Positions 18,484 to 27,634 of a stretch of 64,000 bases of DNA are shown here, piece after piece (the stretch's first letter is position 1; each line of letters starts with the position of its first letter). This DNA is from Clostridiaceae bacterium Marseille-Q4149. Its GTDB lineage: Bacteria; Bacillota; Clostridia; Oscillospirales; Oscillospiraceae. The notes beneath the pieces are model-generated. The model searched no databases. It was not told the origin of the DNA and saw nothing but the letters and a program-made list of their open reading frames with translations. Location: NCBI GenBank assembly GCA_018228685.1, contig CP073691.1, forward strand, positions 1,302,001 to 1,366,000, read 5' to 3'. A program made the position numbers and the translations under genes.

Positions 18484-19417
18484 GCTCTACGCCGCCCCCA
18501 TGGAGGGGCTTACCGGTTATCTGTGGCGGCAGGTCCACGCCGCCTTGTTCGGCCCGGCGGACAAATATTTCACGCCCTTTCTTTCCCCCAACGCCACCTG
18601 CACCTTCCAGCGCAAGGAGCTGGACGAGATCGACCCGGCCCACAACGCCGGGCTGTATGTGGTGCCCCAGCTGCTGACCAACCGGGCAGAGCACTTCCTG
18701 TGGGCCGCCGGCGAGCTGTATGCCCGGGGCTATCGGGAGATCAACTTCAACCTGGGCTGTCCGGCGGGCACCGTGGCCGCCAAGCGCAAGGGCTCGGGCC
18801 TGCTGGCCTATCCCCAGGAGCTGGATCGCTGTCTGGAGGAGATCTTCGCAGGGCTGCCTCGGGGGATGTCCGTGTCCGTCAAGACCCGCATCGGGAAAAA
18901 TGACCCGGCCGAGTGGCCGGGCCTGCTGGCGATCTATCGCAAGTATCCCCTGTCGGAGCTGATCGTCCACCCCCGGATCCAGAAGGAGTTTTACAAGGGC
19001 GTCCCCCACCGGGACGCCTGGGCCGCCGTGTCGGGCCCCTGGCCGGCGGTGTATAACGGAGACATCTTCACGCCGAAGGACGCCGCCGCCCTGTGCCAGG
19101 ATTATCCCGGAACGAACGCAGTGATGCTGGGCCGGGGCCTGATGCGGGACCCCGCCCTGCTGCGGCGTCTGCGGGGCGGCCCCGCCGCCTCAGCGCAGGA
19201 GCTGCGGACCTATCACGACCGCCTGCTGGAGGCCTACCGCCACCGGCTGTCCGGTGACCAGCCGGTGATGCACCGGATGTGGGAGCTGTGGGCCTATCTG
19301 TCCGCCGGATTCACCCGGCCGGAGCCGTATCTCAAGCGTATGCGCAAGGCAAAGAACCTCTCCGAATACCGGGCCGCCGTAGACGCCCTGTTCCGGGAGC
19401 AGCGATATACAACATAA
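18476..19417 (+). CDS. tRNA-dihydrouridine synthase family protein
   Basis: 313 residues, FMN-dependent TIM-barrel enzyme of the Dus family that reduces uridine to dihydrouridine in tRNA. Seen: AAPMEGLTGY at the N-terminus, the catalytic cysteine in NLGCPAGTVAAKRKGSG (about 94-111), SVKTRIG, the HPRIQKEFYKG segment corresponding to the flavin/substrate H-R site, YNGDIF and the MLGRGLMRDP phosphate-binding loop. The substrate position cannot be predicted. The gene overlaps the GIY-YIG gene and is followed by a terminator shared with the convergent phage-like cassette. Confidence 0.9.
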   Translation: MNKLYAAPMEGLTGYLWRQVHAALFGPADKYFTPFLSPNATCTFQRKELDEIDPAHNAGLYVVPQLLTNRAEHFLWAAGELYARGYREINFNLGCPAGTVAAKRKGSGLLAYPQELDRCLEEIFAGLPRGMSVSVKTRIGKNDPAEWPGLLAIYRKYPLSELIVHPRIQKEFYKGVPHRDAWAAVSGPWPAVYNGDIFTPKDAAALCQDYPGTNAVMLGRGLMRDPALLRRLRGGPAASAQELRTYHDRLLEAYRHRLSGDQPVMHRMWELWAYLSAGFTRPEPYLKRMRKAKNLSEYRAAVDALFREQRYTT

Positions 19418-19419
19418 AA

Positions 19420-19455
19420 GACAGCACCGGAAACCTTGCGTTTCCGGCGCTGTCT
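19420..19455. terminator. Bidirectional terminator between dus and the phage-like cassette
   Basis: GACAGC(A)CCGGAAA pairs with TTTCCGG(C)GCTGTC around a 7-base loop, followed by CTTTTTC on the plus strand and TTTTA on the minus strand. It lies within a few bases of both convergent stop codons. Confidence 0.85.
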
Positions 19456-19458
19456 TTT

Positions 19459-20538
19459 TCACTCCGTCATGGGGATGTTATACTTCCCCATCAACTTCTC
19501 AAACCGCCGCTTCTGCAGGGGCGTCATCCGGTCCCGGTACTGCAAAAACAGTTGCTTTACCCGGCCGGTATCCCCCTGGCTGAGATAGGTGTTCATGGTC
19601 CGCTCCAGGCTCTCGCTGGCGGTGGAGCTCAAAGACGCCTTCCTGCTGCCGCCGGAGGAGGAGCGGGCGCTGCCGCTCCTGGCGGCGGAGGCCTCCAGCT
19701 TCTGCTGGGCCAGGGCCGCGTCCTGTTCCTGCTTGGCCCGGCTGGCATAGTACTTCATCAGCGCCAGATAGTTGCTGTAGTCCTGCTTTTCCAGGGACTC
19801 GTACCGGTCCCGGGCCTGCCGGGAGGCGTCCTGCCAGTCCTCCACCCGGTCCCGCCACTGGCCATAGGCGTCCTCATCCTGGCCCTGCAGCAGCTTATAC
19901 TGATCCAGCAGCGCCTGACCCTGGATCTCATACCGGTCCCAGGCATCCTGCTGCAGCTGGGGCACCAGCGCCGCCAGCTCCTGCATATAGCGGTTATACT
20001 CCTGCTGGCCCGCCTGCCGGGCATAGGAGGAGTCATAGCCACCGGTCAGGCCCGCCGCCTGGCCCAAGGTGTCCTCCATGGCCGTCTGCCCCTGCCGCTG
20101 ATACAGCCGGGCATAGCGCCGGAACATCTCGTCCCGGCTGGGGTCATAGGAAAAGGCCTCCCGGCTCTCCATCTGCCGCAGCAGGTCCTCCATCCGGTCC
20201 GCGTAGGGGGAGGTGTAGTCCCCGGGCTGTCGGGCCGCCAGCTCCTCCCAGCTGCGCCGGGCCTCCTGGGTCTCCCGGGAGGGAGTATACCCCTTCTCCA
20301 GGTCCGCCAGCCGGTCCTGGGCAGACTGCAGTCCCAGGCTGGCCCAGGTCTTGCTGCCCGCCACGCCGTCCGGCGTCATGCCCGCCCGGCGCTGATAGTC
20401 CATCAGGGCGGCCCGGGTCTTTTCACCGAACCCGCCGTCCACCTCCAGGGAATAGCCCGCCCGGTTCAGGGCCTGCTGCAGCCGCCGCACCTCCTGTCCG
20501 GAGGAGCCGTACCGTAACATGGGATAGCTTGATGCCAT
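19459..20538 (-). CDS. Peptidoglycan-binding domain protein of the phage cassette
   Basis: 359 residues. The N-terminal 70 residues form a PG_binding_1 (peptidoglycan-binding) domain: LRYGSSGQEVRRLQQAL, VDGGFGEKTRAALMDYQ, DGVAGSKTW. The rest is long helices rich in Gln, Arg, Asp and Tyr, with a Ser-rich hinge near 285-300 and a basic C-terminus, suggesting an elongated coiled-coil structural or ejection protein rather than an amidase, since no catalytic domain is visible. It is the last gene of the cassette. A virion-associated wall-binding protein is the likeliest role (inference). Confidence 0.75.
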   Translation of the reverse strand: MASSYPMLRYGSSGQEVRRLQQALNRAGYSLEVDGGFGEKTRAALMDYQRRAGMTPDGVAGSKTWASLGLQSAQDRLADLEKGYTPSRETQEARRSWEELAARQPGDYTSPYADRMEDLLRQMESREAFSYDPSRDEMFRRYARLYQRQGQTAMEDTLGQAAGLTGGYDSSYARQAGQQEYNRYMQELAALVPQLQQDAWDRYEIQGQALLDQYKLLQGQDEDAYGQWRDRVEDWQDASRQARDRYESLEKQDYSNYLALMKYYASRAKQEQDAALAQQKLEASAARSGSARSSSGGSRKASLSSTASESLERTMNTYLSQGDTGRVKQLFLQYRDRMTPLQKRRFEKLMGKYNIPMTE

Positions 20539-20556
20539 ATCGTTCGTCCTTTCTTC

Positions 20557-22314
20557 TCACGCCGTCCTGCGCCAGACATACACAGCCAGGTACGGCGGCA
20601 TATTGTTGTGGGCGGCTCCCCCGCCTGCCGAGGCGGACGCGCCCTGATACTCGTTCCTGCGCCCGTCCGCGTCATACAGCCGGATGGCCGTCACGCCGGT
20701 GACGTCGGACTGCCCCGTGAAATCGTATCCATGGGTATGGGCGGGCATCTCCGCCTTGGTCAGGGTGTGTTGGGCCTCGCCTCCGGTTTCCCCTGGCGCA
20801 TAGACGTCTCCCGCCGCCAGCAGAAACCGGTCCTTCACCCGCTGCCAGGTGCCGCCGAACAGCGTCTCCGGACTAATCTCTGATGCGGACAGATATATGC
20901 TGCCTACCGGCCACACGGCGTCCAGCAGGCGCTTGCCCCGGAACCAGATGTCCCAGTCCGGCGCCAGCTCCACGGCCTTCTGGTGCTCGGCATATTTGCC
21001 CACGCCCACTGCCGTGCCCCCCTGGGCCAGATGCACCGCCACCGCCGCCGTGGGGATGGCGTATTCCACGGTCCGCACGGAGCCCAGCGCGTCCACCGCC
21101 GACAGCTCCAGCTCATAGGACGCCGTTTTCAGCACCCCCTGGATCACCTGCTCCTGCCCGTTTTCCAGGGCGGTATACCCGCCGTAGCTGCCGCCCACCG
21201 GCCGCAGCCGGTATCGCACCGTCACGGCGTTATGTCCGCCCACCGATGCGCACCCGCCGGTGCACGCCACCTTCACGCAGTCGCCGTCATCCCGCAGCAC
21301 TCCGTCCGCGCCACACCGGCCCAGCAGCCGGGCCGTCAGCGTGGGATTGGCATACGGCAGCACCTCCACGGCCTGCCCCGCCGCCGTGGTCCACCGCCCC
21401 CGGGAGTCCGTCACCCGGACCTCCGGCGTGAAAGTCCCCGCCTGCCGGATGATCCCCGTCTCACCGGTCAGACCCTCCACGGTCTGCCCGGCAAACTGCA
21501 TCCGGCAGGAACGGATGCTGCTGCCCCGGGCTCCCGCCGCCGTCACCTGATAGGCCAGGCGGCTGTATCCCCGGACGCACACACCCCACCCGGCAATGAC
21601 GGCGTTGTCATTCACCACCTGGGCCGCCAGACTGGCGGTGGGCTTCACCTCTTCCGGCACATACAGCTTTATCGGGTGGGAGCTGGTCCCCACCACGCTG
21701 CTGCCGGAATAGGTGGTGGCCGTCAGCACACAGTCCCCGGCCACCGCATCGGTGATTTCCTCCGCCAAGGACAGGGGCGGCATCCATGTCACCCTTGTCT
21801 CCCCGGTTTTCCCGCACACCGCGCCATGGGTACTGCCTATCTGGTAGTCGATCTTGTGGGTAAAGCCCGCATCCGCCCGCTGCACGGTAATGGTTCCGCT
21901 CTGCCCCAGGGTCATGTCCCCGGCCTGGAGTCCGGAGGCCCGTGGGATCACCGGCAGCGCCACGGTTTGGGCTACCGACAGCGACGCCGGCGTCCATTGG
22001 GAGGTAAAGCCGCTGTACCACGCTGCGGACAAGGCCGCGCTGCCGCTGCCGTCCGCCCGGTGATCCACCGTCACCGACCCGCTCCCCAGCTGGTACCAGC
22101 CCTTCTTCTCGTACCGGTACGGGTGATACACGGTTTTCCCCTGCAAAACATACCGGCAGCTGTTGGCCGCCTGGTTGTACGACTCCCCCGTCCCGTCGTA
22201 GATATACAGCGCCAGGGCCAGGGTAGACCGGTTTTCCGCCGCGTCCTGGCTTACGGTATAATCCAGCCTCAGCCGCCACCCGGTGGCGGACACCGCCCCG
22301 TAAATACTCGCCAT
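20557..22314 (-). CDS. Phage minor structural / receptor-binding protein with tail-collar-like end
   Basis: 585 residues. The N-terminal two thirds consist of repeated beta-sandwich-like units of the DUF859 type seen in phage minor structural proteins (for example MASIYGAVSATGWRLRLDY, then repeated strand-turn units). The last 120 residues resemble a phage tail-collar or baseplate puncturing domain: WPVGSIYLSAS, LFGGTWQRVKDRFLLAAG, and the HTLTKAEMPAHTHGY motif common to collar-domain fibres. It probably binds the cell surface. ATG 22314 follows GGAGGG. Confidence 0.8.
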   Translation of the reverse strand: MASIYGAVSATGWRLRLDYTVSQDAAENRSTLALALYIYDGTGESYNQAANSCRYVLQGKTVYHPYRYEKKGWYQLGSGSVTVDHRADGSGSAALSAAWYSGFTSQWTPASLSVAQTVALPVIPRASGLQAGDMTLGQSGTITVQRADAGFTHKIDYQIGSTHGAVCGKTGETRVTWMPPLSLAEEITDAVAGDCVLTATTYSGSSVVGTSSHPIKLYVPEEVKPTASLAAQVVNDNAVIAGWGVCVRGYSRLAYQVTAAGARGSSIRSCRMQFAGQTVEGLTGETGIIRQAGTFTPEVRVTDSRGRWTTAAGQAVEVLPYANPTLTARLLGRCGADGVLRDDGDCVKVACTGGCASVGGHNAVTVRYRLRPVGGSYGGYTALENGQEQVIQGVLKTASYELELSAVDALGSVRTVEYAIPTAAVAVHLAQGGTAVGVGKYAEHQKAVELAPDWDIWFRGKRLLDAVWPVGSIYLSASEISPETLFGGTWQRVKDRFLLAAGDVYAPGETGGEAQHTLTKAEMPAHTHGYDFTGQSDVTGVTAIRLYDADGRRNEYQGASASAGGGAAHNNMPPYLAVYVWRRTA

Positions 22315-22315
22315 C

Positions 22316-23053
22316 TTACCCTCCGATCCACCGGAAGGCCAGCCCCGAAGCCGTGGTGATCTGCCACTTGCCCAGGGTCACCCCCTCCAGTACCGTGATG
22401 TTGGTGATGTACAGCCGGTTGTTGGACACATACGCCACCTCGTTGGCGTCCTGCCAGAAGGACAGCCGCTGGGCGGTGAAGGTGGCCCGGAAGTTGTTCT
22501 GATCCACCACCGTCTCCCCGTCCACGTCCGTCACCGTCAGCCCCTGGCCCACGGCCACGCCGTATACAGGCACGGCCCCGTCATAGCCCACGATGCCGGT
22601 GCGGATATAGCCCTCCGTCTCCGTCCTGTACTGGCCGAAGGCGGCGCTTACGGCCTCCATATTGGCCTGCAGGTCCGAGCAGAAGCTGTAATACTGGGTC
22701 AGCGCCTCCGGATTTGCCTCCAGATAGGCGCTCAGCCGCTCCACATAGGTCCCGAAATCCGACACCGCCACATATTCGCCCTCCAGCCGGGCGGACAGCT
22801 GGTCCATCTGCCGCTTCACAAGCCCCGCGGTTTTCACGATCATGGACTTCAGCTCCTGATAGCCTTGGCTGTCCTTCCCGGACCCTCCTCCGCCGGCCGT
22901 TCCGCCGCCGGAGGAGGAAGTCCCGGCTCCGCCGGTTTCCAGCTGCCCCAGGGCCAGGTTCAGCTGCTGGGCCATCTGGAACAGATACGCATACTGCGCC
23001 ATGGCCATCTGCTGGGGACTGCCGCTGGGTGCGGGAGGCATGGTCAGGGTCAT
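22316..23053 (-). CDS. Phage structural protein (tail-associated)
   Basis: 245 residues. A Met/Pro-rich start and helix, then a Gly/Ser-rich linker (about 40-60), a long helical segment (about 62-150), and a beta-rich C-terminal domain (VPVYGVAVGQGLTVTD, NNFRATFTAQRLSFWQDANE, VAYVSNNRLYITNITV) like the late domain of phage tail or baseplate proteins that display epitope or fibre domains. It overlaps the preceding gene by four bases (ATGA) and is two bases from the fibre gene. Specific role unknown. Confidence 0.7.
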   Translation of the reverse strand: MTLTMPPAPSGSPQQMAMAQYAYLFQMAQQLNLALGQLETGGAGTSSSGGGTAGGGGSGKDSQGYQELKSMIVKTAGLVKRQMDQLSARLEGEYVAVSDFGTYVERLSAYLEANPEALTQYYSFCSDLQANMEAVSAAFGQYRTETEGYIRTGIVGYDGAVPVYGVAVGQGLTVTDVDGETVVDQNNFRATFTAQRLSFWQDANEVAYVSNNRLYITNITVLEGVTLGKWQITTASGLAFRWIGG

Positions 23054-24768
23054 GGGCCGTCACTTCCCTTCTCATACACCGCCGACAGGCTGTAGATCCT
23101 GCACCCGCCCCGGCCGGTCAGCCGCAGCCGCAGCTGGCGGCACCGCCTGGGCCGTATATGCAGGGTACACGCCTGCACCCGCCCCGCGCCCTCCAGGCTT
23201 CCGGCAGGCTGCCAGCTGCCGCCCTCGTCATAGCTGAGCCAGGCCCGGACGGTGCTGCCTGCCTCCGGCAGAAGCCGCAGCGACAGCCGCACCAGATACC
23301 GGCTTTCCGCCGCGTCCAGCCCCAGCTCCCCGGTCTCCGCCATCCATTGCACCGGACCCTCATGGGTCTCCCCTGCGCCCTTCATGGCCAGCAGCTGCCC
23401 CTCTGCCGTCAGGCAGTACAGGTCGCCGCCCCAGGGAGCAAAGCCCAGGGCCTCCACGCCGTCCTCCCGGTACCAAAGGCCCTGCCGGGTGTCCAGCACC
23501 AGCAGGTGCCACGCCCCCGCCTCGTCGGCGGCGGAGAGATAGTAGCACCCCTCCGCCGCCCCGGCCACGGCATCATGATACCGCGCCTCCCCCAGGGCCT
23601 GGGACACGTTCACCGGCATACTGCCATCGAACACGCACACGCCGCCCTGACTGTGGTAATACAGCTTCCCGTCCACCACCTGCAAACTGCCGCCGCTGCC
23701 GTCCTTCACCCCCGGGCACTGCACCGTCACGATCTGATGGGCCCCGTTGGCGCTGGGATACACCCGCTCCACGCAGTTTTCCTTGAAAAACAGCGGACTT
23801 CCCAGATAGTCCGCCGCCCCGGTGAACTTCCCGTCGGAGCCCCGAGAGGCCGCATAGCTGTCGGTGGACAGTCCCGCGAAGCAGTTCCAGTTTTTGAAGT
23901 CCCCCAGCTTGCTGGCATAGACGGCGTTCACCGCCTGGCCGTCCACGATGCCGTATTTGCACCCCCACAGCCGGTTGCCGCTTTCCACCACATAGTCCAT
24001 GTCCGGCACGGACCGCTCCACCGTCACCGGCTCCGTCTGGGACGACAGCCCGTCGGGCAGCGCCGTCACCACCAGGCAGTCCTCCTCTGCGGCCCGCAGC
24101 TGGAAGCTGCCGTTCAGCGCCTCCTCCCGGCACCCGCTGACGGATACGCCGTCCCCGGCCCGGAAGCCCACGCCGATCCCGGCGGCGTGAAGCCCCACGC
24201 ACACGTCGTCCACCTCCGTCCAGCTGTCCTGGCCATACTGCCGCAGGGCCGTTTTCTCCCCGCCGGTGTCCAGCCACAGGCTGCCGCTCTCCGGCTCCTC
24301 CGGGGCGGTGTCCGCCGCCAGATACCCGCTGTACGCGGTGCCGTCGGGCCGGCACAGGGTGAAGGATACCTCCCCCTCGGTGACGCGCTTATTTTCCAGG
24401 CTGCCGAAATCCGTCAGGTCCTTGGTGTTGATGTACAGCTTGTCCGGCCAGATCAGCAGCCACGCACCCATGCTGACCAGCTGCTTCTTCCCCTCCGACA
24501 GCACCAACCCCGCCGCGCTGCCGTTTATATACAGGGTGTGCCCGTCCACCCAGATAAGCCCGTCCTTGGCGGTCAGGCCCCCGGGAGCGGTAACGCTTCC
24601 CGCTATCCCCCGGGGACGGCGCACCGTCAGGGTGGGATACCCCTGGGCGCACAGGTTCTCCATCTCCCGGAAGCTGCCCTCCTGCCCTCTGGGCCGCCGG
24701 TCCAGTCCCGGGAACCGATTCACCGTCACCCGGCTCTGCCTGGGTGCGTTGAGCTTCGGAAAGTACAT
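23050..24768 (-). CDS. Phage tail/head-completion structural protein
   Basis: 572 residues, ATG 24768 behind GAGGGGGAAG. The start FPKLNAPRQSRVTVNRFPGLDRR and the repeated strand-turn pattern with regularly spaced Gly, Trp and Tyr (ADYLGSPLFFKENCVERVYP, GSLQVVDGKLYYHSQGG) suggest a beta-propeller-like virion protein. In podovirus-like cassettes such a large protein follows the connector gene and forms tail or stopper structures. No enzymatic motif was seen. The exact family is not recognised. Confidence 0.65.
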   Translation of the reverse strand: MYFPKLNAPRQSRVTVNRFPGLDRRPRGQEGSFREMENLCAQGYPTLTVRRPRGIAGSVTAPGGLTAKDGLIWVDGHTLYINGSAAGLVLSEGKKQLVSMGAWLLIWPDKLYINTKDLTDFGSLENKRVTEGEVSFTLCRPDGTAYSGYLAADTAPEEPESGSLWLDTGGEKTALRQYGQDSWTEVDDVCVGLHAAGIGVGFRAGDGVSVSGCREEALNGSFQLRAAEEDCLVVTALPDGLSSQTEPVTVERSVPDMDYVVESGNRLWGCKYGIVDGQAVNAVYASKLGDFKNWNCFAGLSTDSYAASRGSDGKFTGAADYLGSPLFFKENCVERVYPSANGAHQIVTVQCPGVKDGSGGSLQVVDGKLYYHSQGGVCVFDGSMPVNVSQALGEARYHDAVAGAAEGCYYLSAADEAGAWHLLVLDTRQGLWYREDGVEALGFAPWGGDLYCLTAEGQLLAMKGAGETHEGPVQWMAETGELGLDAAESRYLVRLSLRLLPEAGSTVRAWLSYDEGGSWQPAGSLEGAGRVQACTLHIRPRRCRQLRLRLTGRGGCRIYSLSAVYEKGSDGP

Positions 24769-24781
24769 ACGCTTCCCCCTC

Positions 24782-25159
24782 TCAGCACAGCCGCAGGGCC
24801 CGCGCCTGCCGCCGGGGCATATGCCCCCTGCACCAGTGGTCCCGCAGGGTCATCAGCCCGTTGTTCCACAGGGCCATGGCGTTGTTGTACCGCTCCAGCT
24901 CCCCGTTGGCATAGTGGATCTGCGCCTCCACATAGTGGCGGTACAGGCCGTCATAGGGTGCCGGTGCCAGCAGCGGCGCCGCGTCCGCCAGCTCGTCGGG
25001 AAGCTCTGCCGCCTCCCCGTCCTCGTGGGCGCGGACCACCTCCTCCAGCACGAAGCCCTCCGCCTGCCGCAGCCACCGGCGCTTCTGCTCCCCGGGATAG
25101 CTGTTGGGCAGCAGGTCGTCCACCTGGGCCAGCACCTGCCCTGCCGTCATCTGCCCCAT
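24782..25159 (-). CDS. Head-tail connector-like protein
   Basis: 125 residues. The start at ATG 25159 is set by GAGAGGAGG; a longer frame upstream has no such site. An all-helical protein with the pattern TAGQVLAQVDDLLPNSYP, then an acidic middle and a helix ending in YNNAMALWNNGLMTLRDHW, like gp6-type head-tail connector adaptors. Position, two genes after the capsid and before the tail protein, supports that role. The call rests on size, helicity and position. Confidence 0.6.
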   Translation of the reverse strand: MGQMTAGQVLAQVDDLLPNSYPGEQKRRWLRQAEGFVLEEVVRAHEDGEAAELPDELADAAPLLAPAPYDGLYRHYVEAQIHYANGELERYNNAMALWNNGLMTLRDHWCRGHMPRRQARALRLC

Positions 25160-25175
25160 CGCCGCGCCTCCTCTC

Positions 25176-25370
25176 TCAGTTGGCCATCCGGTCCACATAG
25201 CGCCGGGCGGTGTCGGCCATCATCTGTGCGTTTTCCAGCACCTCCGCCACATAGTCCGGCACCTGGACCTCCACGCCCTTCATGATCTTCCAGCTGCGCC
25301 CGTTAACGGACACGATCTGGAAATTCTCCTCGTTCTTTCTGCCCCGATGCAGCAAAACAGTTTTCTTCAC
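25176..25370 (-). CDS. Small phage protein (64 residues)
   Basis: GTG start at 25370 behind AAAGGAG. The product is KKTVLLHRGRKNEENF, a short hydrophobic-charged middle (SWKIMKGVEVQVPDYV) and a helical tail (AEVLENAQMMADTARRYVDR). It lies between capsid and connector genes. No family recognised; small proteins at this place are often head or decoration proteins. Confidence 0.6.
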   Translation of the reverse strand: MKKTVLLHRGRKNEENFQIVSVNGRSWKIMKGVEVQVPDYVAEVLENAQMMADTARRYVDRMAN

Positions 25371-25426
25371 AGCAAATCGCTCCTTTCATCCCCCGGAGGC
25401 GGGCCCCGGCCCGCCTCCGGCCTGTG

Positions 25427-26662
25427 TCAGTTGGCCTTGTCCTCGCCGGAATAGGACGAACCGCACTCCACCCGCACGATATACTCGTCATACAGGATGG
25501 CGGCGGCATGGATACCCTTCCAGCCCACACTGGAGCGCTGGTCCAGGGGATCGGCGGTGCCGGATGAGCCCCTGGGCTTCACGATGACCTCGGTGCCCTC
25601 GGACAGATCCACCACGCCATAAGCGCCCTTGCCCAGGAACAGACAGCCGTACACGGCGCAGCCCTGGCTGCCGCCCTCGCCGGGATAGATCACGTCGTTG
25701 TCCGCCGCCGTCACGGCGGTGTCCAGGGTCAGCTGGCTGGCGGTATTGCCCACCACCTTGCAGCGCTTGCCGCCCACCAGCACATACCGGCCCTTCAGGG
25801 CATTGGCGGCCACGGTGCCGCCGTCAAAGCCCACAGCGGCGGCGTTTTCCACCTTCCCGTTGACGCTCAGCGTCCGGCTGTTCTTGGCCAGGTCATCGCC
25901 CCGGAAGATCTTTGCCTCGGTGGTCTCCACGAAGCGCACGCCGTGCAGCTCGCCGATCTCGCCGGAAAACAGCTCCGTGGCGGCGGCATACTGATGGGCC
26001 GCCACCCAGGCGGGGTCCTGCCGCAGGTCAAAGGCCACGCTGGGATGGAGAATACAGACGTACTTGCCCTCAAAGGTGGGGGCGTTCATCTTCTTCAGCT
26101 GGGTGGCGGCCTTGGCCACCAGCTCGCTGGTGAGCTTGCACCCCTCCGTCAGGTCATAGCGGTGCAGCACGGCGGTCTGGCCGCCGTCCGCCCCCAGCTT
26201 GGGGGCATAGATCACCTGGCTGCCCTGCTGAATCTCGTTGCGGGTCACGGTGTCCAGGGTCAGGCCCATGTTGCTGCCGTGGCGGTCGGTGATCTCCAGC
26301 ACCACATCGTCGATGGCGGTCAGATCCAGCAGATCGGACACGGTGGTATAGTCGCCGTACTGGGCCAGCTCCTTGGTGATATAGCTGACGGAGATGCCGC
26401 TGCCGTCGGGAGTCACGCCCTCGGTCAGAGGCGTCAGCGCCTTCTCGAAGGAGCCGAACTTGCGCCATTCCACGGTCTTGCCGCCGCCGGTGGGCAGGGG
26501 CTTGGTGGCGGCGAACTGGTTGTGTACCAGCTGGGGCTTGGCGTTTTCCAGAAGCTCCATGCCGTAATAGGTTTTCATCTCCGCGCTGAGACCGCCGTGG
26601 CCGGTGGTCTGGGTATTGGCCTCGCCTGCAAACAGCTGCAGGTCATACAGATCGTTCATCAT
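25427..26662 (-). CDS. N4-gp56 family major capsid protein
   Basis: 411 residues. Features of the HK97-fold N4-gp56 capsid family: LSAEMKTYYGMELLENAKP, PTGGGKTVEWRKFGSF, the LTEGVTPDG turn and AQYGDYTTVSDLLDL, with a C-terminal IVKPRGSSGTADPLDQRSSVGWKG segment. The N-terminus carries DLQLFAG (residues 7-13), a match to the LQxFA site cut by Prp-type proteases; cleavage after Ala12 is predicted. A middle insertion (about 275-310) looks like a beta-rich Ig-like insert. The preceding scaffold and Prp genes support a capsid role. Confidence 0.88.
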   Translation of the reverse strand: MMNDLYDLQLFAGEANTQTTGHGGLSAEMKTYYGMELLENAKPQLVHNQFAATKPLPTGGGKTVEWRKFGSFEKALTPLTEGVTPDGSGISVSYITKELAQYGDYTTVSDLLDLTAIDDVVLEITDRHGSNMGLTLDTVTRNEIQQGSQVIYAPKLGADGGQTAVLHRYDLTEGCKLTSELVAKAATQLKKMNAPTFEGKYVCILHPSVAFDLRQDPAWVAAHQYAAATELFSGEIGELHGVRFVETTEAKIFRGDDLAKNSRTLSVNGKVENAAAVGFDGGTVAANALKGRYVLVGGKRCKVVGNTASQLTLDTAVTAADNDVIYPGEGGSQGCAVYGCLFLGKGAYGVVDLSEGTEVIVKPRGSSGTADPLDQRSSVGWKGIHAAAILYDEYIVRVECGSSYSGEDKAN

Positions 26663-26708
26663 ATGTTTTCCCCTTTCTTCATTCCGCGTATTTTTCCTGT
26701 CCGAAGGT

Positions 26709-27317
26709 TCAGAAGCTGATCTTCTCCCCGTCCATCACCCGTTTCCGGATGTCCGCCAGCTCCCGGCTTGTGAGCTTCCCCGGGTCCGGACGGCTGACGC
26801 TGGCGCTGCGCCCGTCATTTTCCGGGATGCGCCGCCCGCCGCTTTCCACCACCCGCACCGCCTGCCGGGCCGCCGCCTGGGCGGCGAAGTGCATGGCCTT
26901 GGCGGTCAGCTCCCGCCGGTGCACCATCTCATAGGCCTCCCGGGGCTCCACCCCCGCCTGCACCAGCCGGAAAAACCGGGGGTTCTCCATCTCCTTCTGC
27001 AGCCGGAACTCCGGGTGCACCATCCGGACCTGCTTCTCCTGCTCCGGCAGTCGGTCCAGGTAGTACTGGATCTGCACCTGCCGCAGCTTCTCCCGCTGCC
27101 GCAGGTCCGTGACCTCCTGCCGCAGGCCCCGCAGCCGCCCATCCAGAATTTTCTTCACCCTGGCGTCAAAGTCCGCCTTATACCGTCCCCGGATCAGCTC
27201 CTCGAAGTCCTCCTGCCGCTCCCCGGCGTCGGGAGCCGTACCGCCCGTTTGTGTTCCGGCCTGCGCCGGGTCCTCCGGCCGGGTCAGCTGCCCCAGCCGC
27301 TCCGATGCTTCCTGCAT
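26709..27317 (-). CDS. Phage scaffold protein
   Basis: 202 residues, ATG 27317 behind GGAAAGGAG. A Pro/Gln-rich N-terminus, then charged helices likely to form coiled coils (residues about 35-150, with FDARVKKILDGRLRGLRQEV and REKLRQVQIQYYLDR), and a basic C-terminal tail (SRELADIRKRVMDGEKI). It lies directly upstream of the major capsid gene, the usual scaffold position. The scaffold call is based on composition and gene order. Confidence 0.75.
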   Translation of the reverse strand: MQEASERLGQLTRPEDPAQAGTQTGGTAPDAGERQEDFEELIRGRYKADFDARVKKILDGRLRGLRQEVTDLRQREKLRQVQIQYYLDRLPEQEKQVRMVHPEFRLQKEMENPRFFRLVQAGVEPREAYEMVHRRELTAKAMHFAAQAAARQAVRVVESGGRRIPENDGRSASVSRPDPGKLTSRELADIRKRVMDGEKISF

Positions 27318-27355
27318 ATCTGCTCCTTTCCGTGGTAGGCCACGACCCTCTATGC

Positions 27356-27634
27356 TCACGCCTCCAGGCGAACGCACGCCGGATATTTTCCCGCCAGCTG
27401 TCCCAGCCCGCAGCGGATCAGCTGCCACTCTGCCCGGCAGTCTCCCTCCGCCGCCACCGTCACCAGGCCCGGCTTGATCACCAGCTCCCGCAGCTGTTCC
27501 TTTTCCTCCAGCGCCCCGATCAGGGCAAACACCAGCGCCGACGCTGCGGCGCACACGATGTCCTCCCCTCTGGGCGCATAGTCCGCATGACCCCGCAGGG
27601 TCACCCGGTTCTCCCCGAACACCGCGCAGATCAC
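27356..27634 (-). CDS. Prp family cysteine protease (likely prohead protease)
   Basis: 92 residues from GTG 27634, whose GTGA overlaps the stop of the portal gene. The Prp signature is clear: GHADYAPRGEDIVCAAASAL with catalytic His16 and Cys28. Prp cleaves the N-terminal extension of ribosomal protein L27 in Firmicutes and is known in staphylococcal phages to process capsid and scaffold proteins at an LQxFA motif. Here it sits between portal and scaffold genes, and the capsid carries a matching motif, so it is likely the prohead protease. An unrelated frame upstream reads through the portal gene end and is not part of it. Confidence 0.85.
   Translation of the reverse strand: MICAVFGENRVTLRGHADYAPRGEDIVCAAASALVFALIGALEEKEQLRELVIKPGLVTVAAEGDCRAEWQLIRCGLGQLAGKYPACVRLEA

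Noticed and set aside
22714..25200. 828-codon plus-strand open frame across the phage cassette
   Set aside because: It is antisense to three cassette genes with good starts and sites. The composition (Pro/Arg/His-rich) is that of a GC-rich shadow frame.
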